A stretch of DNA of 64,000 nucleotides, from positions 846,001 through 910,000 of the forward strand of contig NZ_RQHK01000002.1 of NCBI RefSeq assembly GCF_004770475.1, read 5' to 3'. This document shows, piece by piece, positions 44,638-56,440 of the stretch (positions are counted from its first letter, which is position 1; each line of letters begins with the position of its first letter). The stretch comes from Leptospira mtsangambouensis. GTDB lineage: Bacteria > Spirochaetota > Leptospiria > Leptospirales > Leptospiraceae. The notes beneath the pieces were generated by a model, which saw nothing but the letters and a program-made list of their open reading frames with translations, did not search any database and was not told where the DNA came from. Both the position numbers and the translations under genes were made by a program.

Positions 44638-46563
44638 ATGAAATTAGACGCAAAAATTCCGTCGGGTCCATTAGAACAAAAATGGGATAAACACAAACAA
44701 GACATCAAACTTGTAAACCCGGCAAACAAACGTAAGTATAAAGTCATTATCGTGGGAACAGGACTTGCAGGAGCTTCTGCTGCTGCTACACTCTCTGAAC
44801 TTGGATACCAAGTTTCAGTTTTTTGTTTCCAAGATAGCCCAAGACGAGCTCACTCCATTGCTGCCCAAGGTGGTATCAATGCGGCAAAGAATTACCAAAA
44901 TGATGGTGACTCCGTATATCGGTTGTTCTATGACACTGTAAAAGGTGGTGACTTCCGTGCTCGTGAAGCAAACGTTTATCGATTGGCTCATGAATCCACA
45001 AACATCATTGACCAGTGTGTGGCACAAGGAGTTCCTTTTGCCCGTGAGTATGGCGGAACCCTATCCAACCGGTCTTTTGGTGGAGCGCAAGTATCCCGTA
45101 CTTTTTATGCAAAAGGACAAACTGGCCAACAGTTGTTACTTGGCGCCTACTCGGCTCTTGAAAAACAAATCTCTCGTGGTGCAGTGAAAATGTATCCAAG
45201 AACAGAGATGTTGGAACTAGTTCTTGTTGATGGTCACGCCAAAGGAATCGTAGTTCGTGATCTAGTGACTGGTGAAATTTCTTCCCACGCAGGAGATGCT
45301 GTCATTCTCGCATCCGGCGGATACGGAAACGTATTTTACCTTTCTACCAATGCAAAAGGATCAAACGTAACTGCTACTTATCGTGCCTACAAAAAAGGGG
45401 CAGGATTTGCAAACCCTTGTTATACGCAAATTCACCCTACTTGTATCCCACAAGCAGGAGACTACCAATCCAAACTAACTCTTATGTCTGAATCTCTCCG
45501 TAACGACGGACGGGTTTGGGTTCCTAAGAAAAAAGATGATCTCCGTGCTCCTCACGAAATTCCTGAAGACGAAAGAGATTATTACCTTGAAAGAAAATAC
45601 CCTTCTTACGGAAACTTAGCACCTCGCGATATCTCTTCCCGCTCTGCCAAAGAAGCTTGTGACAATGGTCTTGGTGTAGGACCGAAGGTCGGTGACAAAC
45701 GACTTGGTGTGTATTTAGATTTTTCTGATTCCATCAAACGATTGGGTGAACCAGTAGTAGCTGACCGTTACGACAACCTCTTCCAAATGTATGAACGTAT
45801 TACGGGAGAAAACCCTTACAAAGTGCCAATGCGTATTTACCCTGCAGTTCACTATACGATGGGTGGTCTTTGGGTGGATTACAACCTCATGTCCAATATT
45901 CCTGGCCTTCACGTTCTTGGAGAAGCAAACTTCTCTGATCATGGTGCGAACCGACTCGGAGCATCTGCTCTCATGCAAGGTCTCGCTGATGGGTACTTTG
46001 TGATTCCTTATACCATTGGTGATTATTTCGCTAAAGAAGGTCATAAAAACATTTCTACAGACAGACCTGAGTTTAAAGAAGCAGAAGCCCGTGTTCGTGA
46101 GATGACTAATAAATTATTAGCAATCAACGGTAAAAAAACTCCGGATGATTTCCATAGAGCCCTTGGTAAAATTATGTGGGATCAGTGTGGTATGGCACGT
46201 AACGAAAAAGGCCTCAAAGATGCCTTGAAAAAAATTCCTGAACTGAGAGAGGAATTTTGGAAAAACGTAAAAGTTGCCGGATCTGGATCTGAGCTCAACC
46301 AAGAGTTAGAAAAAGCAGGTCGCGTTGCCGACTATTTAGAGTTTGGTGAACTACTCTGTTTAGATGCGCTCACAAGAGAGGAATCTTGCGGGGGTCACTT
46401 CCGTGAGGAACACCAAACCGAAGATGGTGAAGCAAAACGTAACGATGATAAATTCTGTCACGTAACTGCTTGGGAATATAAAGGTGAAGGAAAGGCTCCT
46501 GTAGAACACCGCGAAAAACTCGAGTATGAAAACATCCACCTAGCCGTAAGGAGCTACAAATAA
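44638..46563 (+). CDS. sdhA: succinate dehydrogenase/fumarate reductase flavoprotein subunit
   Basis: SdhA oxidises succinate to fumarate with covalently bound FAD. The 641-residue protein has the FAD fold [21 protein letters not shown] near residue 35 and the FAD-attachment region [18 protein letters not shown]. The active site shows HPTCIPQAG and, near residues 420-440, [26 protein letters not shown] motifs and the C-terminal [13 protein letters not shown] complete the family pattern. It belongs to the B-type group with sdhC. The stop overlaps the sdhB start (TAATG). Confidence 0.97.
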   Translation: MKLDAKIPSGPLEQKWDKHKQDIKLVNPANKRKYKVIIVGTGLAGASAAATLSELGYQVSVFCFQDSPRRAHSIAAQGGINAAKNYQNDGDSVYRLFYDTVKGGDFRAREANVYRLAHESTNIIDQCVAQGVPFAREYGGTLSNRSFGGAQVSRTFYAKGQTGQQLLLGAYSALEKQISRGAVKMYPRTEMLELVLVDGHAKGIVVRDLVTGEISSHAGDAVILASGGYGNVFYLSTNAKGSNVTATYRAYKKGAGFANPCYTQIHPTCIPQAGDYQSKLTLMSESLRNDGRVWVPKKKDDLRAPHEIPEDERDYYLERKYPSYGNLAPRDISSRSAKEACDNGLGVGPKVGDKRLGVYLDFSDSIKRLGEPVVADRYDNLFQMYERITGENPYKVPMRIYPAVHYTMGGLWVDYNLMSNIPGLHVLGEANFSDHGANRLGASALMQGLADGYFVIPYTIGDYFAKEGHKNISTDRPEFKEAEARVREMTNKLLAINGKKTPDDFHRALGKIMWDQCGMARNEKGLKDALKKIPELREEFWKNVKVAGSGSELNQELEKAGRVADYLEFGELLCLDALTREESCGGHFREEHQTEDGEAKRNDDKFCHVTAWEYKGEGKAPVEHREKLEYENIHLAVRSYK

Positions 46564-47303
46564 TGGATACAATGAAGTTACACCTTAAAGTTTGGCGACA
46601 AAAAAATAAAAACGATAAAGGTCGCATGGTGAGTTATGAAGCAAACAACATCAGCGAACATATGTCTTTTCTTGAGATGTTGGATGTTGTGAACGATGAC
46701 CTAATCAAAAAAGGTGATGAGCCGATTGCTTTTGACCATGACTGCCGCGAAGGAATTTGTGGGGCATGTTCCATGGTAATCAATGGGGTTCCTCATGGTC
46801 CAGAAAAAGGGACTACCACTTGCCAATTGCATATGCGTAAGTTCAAAGATGGAGATACCATTTTTATCGAACCGTGGAGAGCCAAAGCTTTCCCTGTGGT
46901 AAAAGACCTTCTAGTGGATCGTTCTGCTTTTGATCGCATCATCCAAGCGGGTGGTTATGTATCCATCAACACGGGTGGAGCACCTGACGGAAATGCACTG
47001 CCGATTCCAAAAGTGGATGCTGACCTTGCGATGGACGCGGCAACTTGTATTGGATGTGGGGCTTGTGTAGCAGCTTGTAAAAATGCTTCGGCGATGCTTT
47101 TTGTATCCGCAAAAGTATCACATTTGGCACTCCTCCCGCAAGGTGTGGTCGAAAAGAAAGAACGTGTTCGTAAAATGGTAAATGCAATGGATAAAGAAGG
47201 ATTTGGAAATTGTACAAACCAATACGAATGTGAAGCAGCTTGTCCGAAAGAAATTTCGGTGAACTTTATCACTAGACTTAACAGAGAATTTATCGCAAGC
47301 TAA
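46563..47303 (+). CDS. sdhB: succinate dehydrogenase iron-sulfur subunit
   Basis: SdhB carries electrons from the flavin to the membrane subunit. The [2Fe-2S] ligands lie in [23 protein letters not shown] (about 58-80). The 4Fe and 3Fe clusters follow in [22 protein letters not shown] (near 160) and [18 protein letters not shown] (near 220). At 246 residues it is typical for the B-type group. It overlaps sdhA by one base and is followed by a strong terminator at 47383-47414. Confidence 0.97.
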   Translation: MDTMKLHLKVWRQKNKNDKGRMVSYEANNISEHMSFLEMLDVVNDDLIKKGDEPIAFDHDCREGICGACSMVINGVPHGPEKGTTTCQLHMRKFKDGDTIFIEPWRAKAFPVVKDLLVDRSAFDRIIQAGGYVSINTGGAPDGNALPIPKVDADLAMDAATCIGCGACVAACKNASAMLFVSAKVSHLALLPQGVVEKKERVRKMVNAMDKEGFGNCTNQYECEAACPKEISVNFITRLNREFIAS

Positions 47304-47382
47304 TTGAATTGCCCTTAGGAAGAAGATTTCTTTCTTGGGGAGTTTTATTTGCAAAGAGATTCGTTTTGTCACGAAGCGATAT

Positions 47383-47414
47383 AAACCCGATTGGAAACAG
47401 TCGGGTTTTTTTAT
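47383..47414 (+). terminator. rho-independent terminator of sdhCAB
   Basis: AAACCCGATTG (47383-47393), a GAAA tetraloop and CAGTCGGGTTT (47398-47408) form an 11-bp stem with one wobble, followed by further T's. It is a textbook terminator about 80 bp after the sdhB stop; the convergent glycosyltransferase ends nearby. Confidence 0.9.
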
Positions 47415-47481
47415 AATCTTTTGAGCGAATTCAGAAATTAGAATGATTTATTTTTTTGGCTTCTCTAGAAGTCTAGTTCAC

Positions 47482-48441
47482 TCAAAACTCAAATTGATTC
47501 TCATCTAACAATGATTCTAAATCCATTTTTGAAATTGGTTTATCTGATAAAAAATCAGTCATCAAACGTTGGATCCATTCTATTTCTTTTCCTCGTTTGA
47601 CACGACCTTGGAGAATGGTCTTAAGTCTCGATTGGATGGCGTTTTGGAAAAGGGACTTTGTAAGTGGTTCTAATAATTCCCATTTTCCAATGACCCTGAA
47701 TTCTTCTTTCGTAAGTAGTAGCGAATACAAACGAAATCTTTCGAGAGCTTGGTATTGATTCGAAAGTTGGTCATCGCTACCACCGTAACGGATCATTAAG
47801 TTTTCGTCGAGTAAACCAATGGGATGGCCAGATAACAAAATCCGGTTCCATAAATCGTAATCTTCGCATACGGGTAGTTCGATGCGAAATCCTCCGATGG
47901 TTTCCAGGGTTGGTTTATGGGCCAAAAAACTAGATGTTGTTACCATACAATTATCCAATGACTCTTCTAAAAACCATCCAGAGAGTTTCCTGTATTTTCC
48001 TTTGGGCTCCATTAAATTGCCTTTTTTGTTCCAGACCTCTCTCGTTTGGGAAAAGAAAAATTCTGGATGGGATTTATGAAATTCCATTTGTTTGGAAAGT
48101 TTCTCGGGAAACCACTCGTCATCCGAATCTAAAAAGGCAATCCACTCACCTTCTGCCCTTCCCATTCCAAAGTTTCTTGCCCCACTCACTCCCCTATGTT
48201 CTGTTTGGTGGATCTGGATGGATTTATGATTTCTGCCAAAGGAAGATAGCTTCCCTTTCCAACCAGGAAGTTTGGAAAGGAGGTCTTTCCATGTATCATC
48301 GTCCGATCCATCATCGACAATATGGAGTTCCCAGTGGGGATAGGTTTGTTTTATCACTGATTCGATGGCTCTGTCGACGACGGTCTTTCGGTTATAGGTG
48401 GGTATAATAATGGAAACAAGCGGTCTATCGAAAGAATTCAT
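47482..48441 (-). CDS. family 2 glycosyltransferase
   Basis: GT-A-fold glycosyltransferases add sugars to lipids or polysaccharides. The 319-residue protein shows VSIIIPTYNRKTVVDRAIESVIKQTYPHWEL near residues 9-39, VDDGSDDDTW, the GVSGARNFGMGRAEGEWIAFLDSDDEWF catalytic region with the DSDD metal site, and CEDYDLWNRIL. ATG 48441 overlaps the preceding stop as ATGA and has AAGGAT upstream. Sugar and acceptor are unknown. It is paired with the PLP-fold gene. Confidence 0.93.
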   Translation of the reverse strand: MNSFDRPLVSIIIPTYNRKTVVDRAIESVIKQTYPHWELHIVDDGSDDDTWKDLLSKLPGWKGKLSSFGRNHKSIQIHQTEHRGVSGARNFGMGRAEGEWIAFLDSDDEWFPEKLSKQMEFHKSHPEFFFSQTREVWNKKGNLMEPKGKYRKLSGWFLEESLDNCMVTTSSFLAHKPTLETIGGFRIELPVCEDYDLWNRILLSGHPIGLLDENLMIRYGGSDDQLSNQYQALERFRLYSLLLTKEEFRVIGKWELLEPLTKSLFQNAIQSRLKTILQGRVKRGKEIEWIQRLMTDFLSDKPISKMDLESLLDENQFEF

Positions 48442-49616
48442 TGGTGATCCTTTTCCAAAATCAAATCTAGATGTTGGATTTGGCCTCCTTGGTGGAGGTA
48501 AAAAATGGGAACTGGTTGTATCGAAGAGATTGGATTCGTACCGGAAGATAAAGAGGAAGGAGGATTTGGCAATGATTCTGATGGAGTTGGCAACGGCTTG
48601 GACATTGTTGTTATCTGCATCTCGTTTAGTTCTCGCAGTAAGGGTTTAACCGTCATTCCACTATAAATCGGCTCTAAGAGGATATTCGTATTTCGATAAA
48701 ACTCTCGAATCCATTCTTTTTGAGACTTAGACTGTTTGCCAAAAGAAACCGTTGTTTTGTTTCGATTGTTATCGAATTGTAAATGGGCTTCGGAATTCTT
48801 TCCCTCTTTTGGAATTTCTAATATTTGTTCTGTTGGGATCGGAATGATTTTTAGTCCCAACTGTTTTTGTAAATCCTCCGTTTTTTTTTGCCAAGTTTCT
48901 TTGTTTTCTCCGACCATCACTCCTTGGACAAGGAGAGAAGTTCCATAAAAAAAATCAAAGGCGGAGAGAAAGGTAGCCCCAGATCCAATTTCCATTCGGA
49001 GAATGGCATTTATTTTGTGTCGTTGAAACTTCGGCTGAGAGGTATCAAGAAACTGGATTATTTTTTTCTCTATCTCCTGCCAAAAGGAGCGGAGTCCAAG
49101 GTTTTGCCCCGAGTGGATTCCAAATTCCGGTAAAGAGAGTCCTTGATACTCTTTTTCTTTTGCCAACCAATCATCAAAGGTAACCTTTCTGTTCGCATAA
49201 CAAACCAAAGTATGAGAATGCCCTCGAACCAATCTTTCGTTATACGACCGAAGATGGGGATCCCTTGTATAGGCAATCGTATCTACAGTGAATCCATTCT
49301 TACGGAGAATGGTTGTAAAACTTGCCAAATAGTTTCCATGGATAGCACCCCATAGAAGCACTTTTTGGATTCGATTCTTTTGCAAATACTGGAGGATCCC
49401 TTGTGTTTTCCTCCACTTGGTTCCAAAACCAAAAGGCAGTAAGTCATCCCTAATGAAATGGAGTGTTGGAATTGAAGGAGTGTCTAGAGAGCGAGCGGTT
49501 TTCTCCGCTTTAGATACGAATGAATCCAAAATCGTAAAGGGGATTTCTGAAATGTGGATCGGAAGTGAGGGGAAAAAACGGGAAGGATCCATACGATCAT
49601 AAGGAACAAAATTCAA
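48438..49616 (-). CDS. PLP-fold protein of the ACC deaminase/D-cysteine desulfhydrase type, divergent
   Basis: The 392-residue protein has segments that match the fold-type II PLP enzymes of this group. LPFGFGTKWRKTQGILQYLQ (near residue 65) corresponds to the lysine motif, VLLWGAIHGNYLASFTTILRKNGF (near 90) to the SNH/Q helix, and GSGATFLSAFDFFYG (near 215) to the phosphate-binding loop. NILLEPIYSGMTVKPLLREL follows. The motif around the PLP lysine is atypical (KWRK instead of NKxRK). A Ser/Pro-rich insertion of about 35 residues precedes PVPIFYLHQGG. Activity may be altered or lost. The start is TTG 49616 or ATG 49592. It overlaps the glycosyltransferase. Confidence 0.78.
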   Translation of the reverse strand: MNFVPYDRMDPSRFFPSLPIHISEIPFTILDSFVSKAEKTARSLDTPSIPTLHFIRDDLLPFGFGTKWRKTQGILQYLQKNRIQKVLLWGAIHGNYLASFTTILRKNGFTVDTIAYTRDPHLRSYNERLVRGHSHTLVCYANRKVTFDDWLAKEKEYQGLSLPEFGIHSGQNLGLRSFWQEIEKKIIQFLDTSQPKFQRHKINAILRMEIGSGATFLSAFDFFYGTSLLVQGVMVGENKETWQKKTEDLQKQLGLKIIPIPTEQILEIPKEGKNSEAHLQFDNNRNKTTVSFGKQSKSQKEWIREFYRNTNILLEPIYSGMTVKPLLRELNEMQITTMSKPLPTPSESLPNPPSSLSSGTNPISSIQPVPIFYLHQGGQIQHLDLILEKDHQ

Positions 49617-49714
49617 TGGATATCAAGCTTGTTTGTTTGGATTCATGGGCAGTGGACGCTTGGGTGACCCGAGCCCATTTTGTGCCAAAAGAATGATTTG
49701 GCACAATTTGAATT

Positions 49715-51520
49715 CTAGTCCCCGGTTTTTAAAATGGATAAGAAGGCTTCCTGAGGGATTTCTACGTTTCCAATTTGTTTCATCCGTTTCTTTCCTTCTT
49801 TTTGTTTCTCTAGAAGTTTTTTCTTACGAGAAATGTCTCCACCGTAACACTTGGCTGTTACGTTTTTACGAAGGGCAGAAATACTTTCCCGGGCTACTAC
49901 TTTGGAACCAATGGCCGCTTGCAATGGAATCATAAACTGGTGGCGAGGGATCAGGTCTTTTAGTTTTTCAATGATGACCCTTCCCCGTTCTTCCGCTTTG
50001 GATTTGTGGACAATGGAGGAAAGGGCATCCACCGGTTCCCCATTCACAAGGATATCCATACGAACAAGTTTCGAATCTCGATACCCCACTTCTTCGTAAT
50101 CCAAAGATGCATAGCCTTTGGTATAGGATTTGAGTTTGTCGTAGAATTCAAAGATAAGTTCCGCCAAGGGAAGTTCATAGGTGAGTTGGAGTTTGTCCTT
50201 GGAAAGGTAGACCGTATCCATATGGATCCCACGTTTTTCAATCACAAGAGACATGATATTTCCCACATAAGATTCGGGAGCGATAATGGTTGCTTTGACA
50301 AAAGGTTCTTCGGATTTCCCAATTAATATGGGATCGGGCCATTTGCTAGGGTTGTCCACTTCGATCACATCGTCTTTCGTTGTTGTGATTCGAAATTTTA
50401 CGGACGGAGCTGTGGTAATAAGGGCTAAATTAAATTCCCTTTCCAGCCTTTCCTGAACAATTTCCATATGAAGGAGACCGAGATATCCTACACGAAATCC
50501 AAACCCCAGGGCTGCTGAATTTTCTCTTTCAAAGGTGAGAGCAGAATCATTTAACTTTAATTTTTCGATGGCATCCACAAGGGCGTCAAAGTCTTCCCCG
50601 TTAATAGGAAAAAGACCAGCAAATACCATGGGTTTTGCATCTTTAAATCCTTTGACATCTTCGGCAGTTTGGCGATTGGCATGGGTGATGGTGTCCCCTG
50701 TTTTGGCATCACCCATCTTTTTCATACCAGCGACCACATAACCTACGTCACCTGCTTGTAATTCTTCGCAAGAAACCATGGAGAGTCTATTGATCCCCAC
50801 TTCCGTTACAGTAAACTGGCGGCCAATGTTCATCATATGGATCATTTCGCCTTTGCGAAGTTTTCCATCATACAAACGAACTTTCGCAACCACACCCATA
50901 TAAGTGTCAAAGAAGGAATCATAAATTAATGCTTTGAGAGGAGCATCTACATCCCCAACAGGAGGAGGTAATAAATAACAAATGGATTCGAGTACTTCTT
51001 GTACATTTAGCCCTGTTTTTGCAGAAATCGGAATGGCTTCTTCTGGATTGAGCCCCAAAGATTCTTCGATCATGAGTTTACATTTGTCAATATCGGCAGA
51101 AGGAAGATCTATTTTGTTAATAACAGGAATTATGCGAAGATTTAAATCCATCGCTAAATATAAATTGGCCAAAGTTTGAGCTTCTACTCCTTGGCTTGCG
51201 TCAACGATGAGTAAAACCCCTTCACAAGCAGCAAGGGAACGGGACACTTCGTATGTAAAATCAACGTGGCCCGGGGTATCAATTAAATTGAGGTGGTATA
51301 CGTTCCCATCTTTGGCGTGGTAATCAAAGGACGCATTGTTCGCTTTGATGGTAATCCCACGTTCTCTTTCGATGTCCATGGAATCGAGAATTTGGTCTTT
51401 TTTTGTCCTTTGGTCAGTGACTAGACCAATCTCAAGCAAACGATCCGCCAGAGTGGATTTTCCATGGTCGACATGGGCGATGATGGAAAAATTGCGGGTG
51501 AATTTTTGGCGTTCGTTCAC
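49715..51520 (-). CDS. lepA: elongation factor 4 (LepA)
   Basis: LepA is a ribosome-associated GTPase that back-translocates or rescues stalled ribosomes. The 601-residue product has [16 protein letters not shown] (G1), [14 protein letters not shown] (G2), [10 protein letters not shown] (G3) and [13 protein letters not shown] (G4). The LepA-specific C-terminal domain follows, with [23 protein letters not shown] and [40 protein letters not shown]. The final [24 protein letters not shown] tail is typical. The start is GTG 51520 with a GAGGG box upstream. It appears monocistronic. Confidence 0.97.
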   Translation of the reverse strand: MNERQKFTRNFSIIAHVDHGKSTLADRLLEIGLVTDQRTKKDQILDSMDIERERGITIKANNASFDYHAKDGNVYHLNLIDTPGHVDFTYEVSRSLAACEGVLLIVDASQGVEAQTLANLYLAMDLNLRIIPVINKIDLPSADIDKCKLMIEESLGLNPEEAIPISAKTGLNVQEVLESICYLLPPPVGDVDAPLKALIYDSFFDTYMGVVAKVRLYDGKLRKGEMIHMMNIGRQFTVTEVGINRLSMVSCEELQAGDVGYVVAGMKKMGDAKTGDTITHANRQTAEDVKGFKDAKPMVFAGLFPINGEDFDALVDAIEKLKLNDSALTFERENSAALGFGFRVGYLGLLHMEIVQERLEREFNLALITTAPSVKFRITTTKDDVIEVDNPSKWPDPILIGKSEEPFVKATIIAPESYVGNIMSLVIEKRGIHMDTVYLSKDKLQLTYELPLAELIFEFYDKLKSYTKGYASLDYEEVGYRDSKLVRMDILVNGEPVDALSSIVHKSKAEERGRVIIEKLKDLIPRHQFMIPLQAAIGSKVVARESISALRKNVTAKCYGGDISRKKKLLEKQKEGKKRMKQIGNVEIPQEAFLSILKTGD

Positions 51521-51627
51521 GGTTCCCTCTTCTTTTTAAGTCATTTTCCTAGAACAAGGCTCTTTGTCGAAAAAGTTTATTGTCAGAGGCTTAAAATTCC
51601 TAACACTGGGAGGAAATTATCCCTTAG

Positions 51628-52944
<1,317 letters not shown>

Positions 52945-52945
52945 T

Positions 52946-53410
52946 ATGACACCAACGAAAGCCTCTTTACTTGTAACGTATATTTGTGCTGGAATCTATC
53001 TCGGACTTTTGTCCGAGTCAGGGATTGCCGAACGTATGCGTCTTGAGAAAGAATTACAAAATCTCAATGCAGAGGTCGAGAGGCTTGTGGTCGAAAACCA
53101 AGGATTGGAAGAAAAAGAACGCCGCCTAAAAAATGATGCATATGCCTTAGAACAGGAAGCAAGAAAGTACTATCTACTCTCTGAAACTGCTCATGTATTG
53201 AAATTCGAAGAAACTTTATCCCTAACGCCAGAAAAACCAAAAGCGATTCCTGCATCACTCCGAACTGCAGGGCTTAGTGGGGATTGGAAAGAACCACCCC
53301 TCTTTTTATTACGTTTCTTTTTTATTTCTTTCAGTGTTTTCCTGATTCTAGGCGTTTACTTCAAGCTGAAACGCTTGCAACCTATGTCTAATCACAAAAG
53401 ACTGAATTAA
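52946..53410 (+). CDS. FtsB/DivIC-like septum protein
   Basis: The 154-residue protein has an N-terminal membrane helix ([17 protein letters not shown]), a coiled coil ([31 protein letters not shown]) and the DivIC/FtsB-like [15 protein letters not shown] segment, a pattern found in cell-division proteins of the FtsL-FtsB group. Unusually a second hydrophobic helix ([23 protein letters not shown]) follows near the C-terminus, with a basic end. It sits between eno and clpP and is co-transcribed with both, starting one base after eno. The division role is inferred from fold and position. Confidence 0.82.
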   Translation: MTPTKASLLVTYICAGIYLGLLSESGIAERMRLEKELQNLNAEVERLVVENQGLEEKERRLKNDAYALEQEARKYYLLSETAHVLKFEETLSLTPEKPKAIPASLRTAGLSGDWKEPPLFLLRFFFISFSVFLILGVYFKLKRLQPMSNHKRLN

Positions 53411-53411
53411 T

Positions 53412-54020
53412 ATGGCAGAAGAAGAAACACCAGAAAAAGAAATCACCGAAACCATCCAAGATCTCATTAGCGATAAAAACATGGGAAAGAAGTTCCTGGA
53501 AAAAAGGAAAATTTTTCTCTGGGGTCCTGTCACTGACGAATCCTCCAAGGAGCTCACCGCCAAACTTATGTATTTGGAAATGGTAGATCCTGGAAAACCA
53601 ATTACGTTTTATATCAATAGCCCTGGTGGTGTGGTTACTTCAGGCCTTGTTGTCTATGACACAATGCAAATGATTTCCTCACCAGTGCATACAGTATGTA
53701 TGGGAATGGCAGCTTCTATGGGTTCTATCCTACTCATTGGCGGGAAAAAAGGAAATCGTTACATTTGGCCTAACGGTCGAGTGATGATCCACCAACCTTC
53801 CATTGGCGGACAGATCCAAGCTCCAGCTACGGATTTACTCATCCATGCTCAGGACATTGTCAAAACTAAGGAAAAACTCAATCAAATGTTAGCGGATGCA
53901 TGTGGCAAAACCTACGAACAATTGGTCGAAGACACCGATCGAGATTATTATATGGATGCCGACCAAGCATTAGCTTACGGGATTGTAGATAAGATCGTAA
54001 ACACAATTGACGTCGTCTAA
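53412..54020 (+). CDS. clpP: ATP-dependent Clp protease proteolytic subunit
   Basis: ClpP is the barrel-shaped serine peptidase that works with ClpX/ClpA-type unfoldases. The 202-residue protein has a 40-residue acidic N-terminus and [27 protein letters not shown]. It also has [23 protein letters not shown], the catalytic Ser in [14 protein letters not shown] (about 97-110), and His in [35 protein letters not shown] holds the catalytic Asp. In Leptospira two ClpPs are known; this one may be ClpP2-type. It is 1 bp after the FtsB-like gene and overlaps the next gene by 14 bp. Confidence 0.96.
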   Translation: MAEEETPEKEITETIQDLISDKNMGKKFLEKRKIFLWGPVTDESSKELTAKLMYLEMVDPGKPITFYINSPGGVVTSGLVVYDTMQMISSPVHTVCMGMAASMGSILLIGGKKGNRYIWPNGRVMIHQPSIGGQIQAPATDLLIHAQDIVKTKEKLNQMLADACGKTYEQLVEDTDRDYYMDADQALAYGIVDKIVNTIDVV

Positions 54021-55020
54021 CAGAGAATTTAAACCAAGAAGATTTTTAGAAGGTAGACATTTACAAACTGTCTACAACGTACTCTTTCCTCCAGACAATT
54101 CTCTAGAGGATGAGTACTATTCAGAAAGTATCCTCATTCCCACAAACGATGGGTCTGGGGATCACCTTTGGTTGGAACACAACCCTCCTCTTTCTTTTGT
54201 TCGAAAAAAAGCCTCCAAATGGAATGGATATTACCTACTTCTCATTCATGGAATGGAAGGAAGTTCTGAATCTCATTATATGGTGAGTGTTGGAAAAGAA
54301 GCACTGAACCGCGGTTATGGGGTCGTACGAATGAATTTGCGTAACTGTGGTCGTGGCCTTGGGATTGCCAAAAAACCATATAATGCCGGCCAATCGGAAG
54401 ATTTGGATGTTGTCTTAAAATACATTTATCAACATTTTTCAAGATCTATATTTGTTTCTGGTTTTTCTTTATCGGCCAATCTGGTGATCAAATTTTTTGG
54501 AGAAAAAAGGGAACACTATTCGAAGGCGTTTTCGGCCACATCCCCTCCTTTGGATCTAAAACGTAGTTGTGACTTTATTGATTCAAGAGCCGGAAATTTT
54601 TACCGAGATCATTTTTTGGATACTATGAAAGAAAAGGTAACATCTGGGGTTTATGAAATCTCAGATAAAATGAAAGAAAGAGTGTTACGCAGTAAGTCTT
54701 TTTTTGATTTTGATGATTTTTTCACAGCACCAATTTCTGGTTATGCGAATGTATTGGAATACTACAATATTTGTTCCAGTGTCAAATACCTTGGGGGAAT
54801 CAAAGTTCCTGGCCTCATAGTCCATGCTGACGATGACCCTGTAGTTCCTTCTGAAGTTTGGCATGAAATTCGATGGAAATCCTACCCGCTCATACAAACG
54901 GTTCTTACGGAAAAAGGGGGACATGTTGGATTTATCAGTGACCCTTCTCCAGACAATCCAGAAGGAAGATGGCTTCCTCGGATCCTCCTCGATTTTTTTG
55001 ATTCTCAAATCAAATCGTAA
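54007..55020 (+). CDS. YheT-family alpha/beta hydrolase
   Basis: YheT (UPF0017/ABHD1-3-like) hydrolases are predicted esterases of unknown substrate. The 337-residue protein shows [17 protein letters not shown] (about 14-30), [20 protein letters not shown] (about 77-95), and [15 protein letters not shown]. It also has the nucleophile elbow [17 protein letters not shown], where the usual GxSxG is GFSLS, then [14 protein letters not shown] and GGHVGFI with the catalytic His. TTG 54007 overlaps clpP by 14 bp and precedes [10 protein letters not shown]. Confidence 0.92.
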   Translation: MTSSNREFKPRRFLEGRHLQTVYNVLFPPDNSLEDEYYSESILIPTNDGSGDHLWLEHNPPLSFVRKKASKWNGYYLLLIHGMEGSSESHYMVSVGKEALNRGYGVVRMNLRNCGRGLGIAKKPYNAGQSEDLDVVLKYIYQHFSRSIFVSGFSLSANLVIKFFGEKREHYSKAFSATSPPLDLKRSCDFIDSRAGNFYRDHFLDTMKEKVTSGVYEISDKMKERVLRSKSFFDFDDFFTAPISGYANVLEYYNICSSVKYLGGIKVPGLIVHADDDPVVPSEVWHEIRWKSYPLIQTVLTEKGGHVGFISDPSPDNPEGRWLPRILLDFFDSQIKS

Positions 55021-55054
55021 TCATCATAATAATTAAAATTTAAGGAAGGGACGT

Positions 55055-56440
55055 ATGCGAAACCTATTAAAAGAATGTTTGGCGGAAGAATCCGGATTCG
55101 TGGAACTAAGATACCACCATAAAGAAAGTCGTTCCTTCTTCGCCGAAAGGGGACGTGTGGAATCCACTGCCCTACGCAAAAGAACAGGTGTCGGTGTTCG
55201 AGTTTTGGAAGCGGGAACTTGGGGGTTTGCATCCACCAGTGAAATTTCCAAATCCTCCATCCAAAATGCCATCCAGGTAGCCAAAAAAGCGGCTCGCCTA
55301 TCTTCAGCTCTCCGAAAAGATAAAATTCCGAATTTGCCAAAGGCAAATTTTGCTGTTGGTGATTTTATTGGCAAAGGGATTGAAGACTTTCGTAACCGCA
55401 CGGTAGAGGAAAAACTAAAACTCGTTCTCGACATCCAAAATGCTGCCGCCAAACAATCAGCTAAGCTCCAGTCCGTGGGTTGTGGGTATTCTGAAATTTA
55501 TGAAGAGAAAGCGATCGTGACTACCGACGGGGCTGATAGTTTTTTTAGTATGGTAAGACCAGAATTTCGAGTTTCCGCTGTCGCAAAAGAAGATGGAAAG
55601 ATGGAATCAGGTTCTCATTCCATTGGTGTGACAGGTGGTTGGGACTGCCTCTTTCGTTCCCAGTCTCCCACAGAAATTTCCGACGAAGCCTGTAAAACAG
55701 CTGTGGATTTACTTTCCAGTTCTTTACCTGAAGGAGGTCTCTCCACTGTGATTTTATCTCCATCGATTGTAGGGCTTCTCGTGCACGAAGCCATTGGCCA
55801 TACCGTAGAGGCAGACTTTGTTCTCTCAGGTTCTGTGGCCCAAGGAAAAATTGGTCATAGGGTTGGTTCCGACTTGGTGACGTTATGCGACTCTGGGTAT
55901 TCGGAATATTACGAAGGAGCTGGTGGTTCCATTCCTGTAGATGATGAAGGAGTCATTCCTACAAACACAGTCATCATAAAAAATGGAATTCTATCCTCTT
56001 ACCTCCACAACAGAGAAACAGCAGAACGATTTGGAGTGGCACCAACGGGATCGGCAAGGGCTTGGGAGTATGGTGATGTTCCTCTCATTCGCATGCGAAA
56101 CACTTTCCTTATGCCCGGAAATTCTAGTTTGGAAGAGATGATTGCAAATACAAAAGATGGTTACTATCTGGATGGTGCCAAAAATGGCCAAGCAGATGCG
56201 ACGGGTGAATTTATGTTTGCCGTTCAAAAAGCCTACCGCATCCAAAATGGAAAGATCACGGACCTCTTAAAAGGTGTGACGGTATCTGGTCTTGCCTTTG
56301 ATGTTTTACAAAATGTAGATATGGTTTCCAAAGAATTCAAATGGGATTTGGGTTCGGGACATTGTGGGAAAGGACAACCTGCTAAAGTAGATGCGGGTGG
56401 ACCTTATGTTCGCACAAAAGTATTATTAGGTGGTAAATAA
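55055..56440 (+). CDS. tldD: TldD-type metalloprotease subunit
   Basis: TldD and TldE (PmbA) form a heterodimeric metalloprotease that degrades peptides, for example during antibiotic-peptide maturation. The 461-residue protein contains the zinc site HEAIGHTVEAD (HExxxH; about residue 245), SAVAKEDGKMESGSH and PTGSARAWEYGDVPLIRMRNTF. FDVLQNVDMVSKEFKWDLGSGHCGKGQPAKVDAGGP is at the C-terminus. AAGGAAGGG lies upstream of ATG 55055. It is followed at once by the partner gene (TAATGG overlap). Confidence 0.95.
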   Translation: MRNLLKECLAEESGFVELRYHHKESRSFFAERGRVESTALRKRTGVGVRVLEAGTWGFASTSEISKSSIQNAIQVAKKAARLSSALRKDKIPNLPKANFAVGDFIGKGIEDFRNRTVEEKLKLVLDIQNAAAKQSAKLQSVGCGYSEIYEEKAIVTTDGADSFFSMVRPEFRVSAVAKEDGKMESGSHSIGVTGGWDCLFRSQSPTEISDEACKTAVDLLSSSLPEGGLSTVILSPSIVGLLVHEAIGHTVEADFVLSGSVAQGKIGHRVGSDLVTLCDSGYSEYYEGAGGSIPVDDEGVIPTNTVIIKNGILSSYLHNRETAERFGVAPTGSARAWEYGDVPLIRMRNTFLMPGNSSLEEMIANTKDGYYLDGAKNGQADATGEFMFAVQKAYRIQNGKITDLLKGVTVSGLAFDVLQNVDMVSKEFKWDLGSGHCGKGQPAKVDAGGPYVRTKVLLGGK

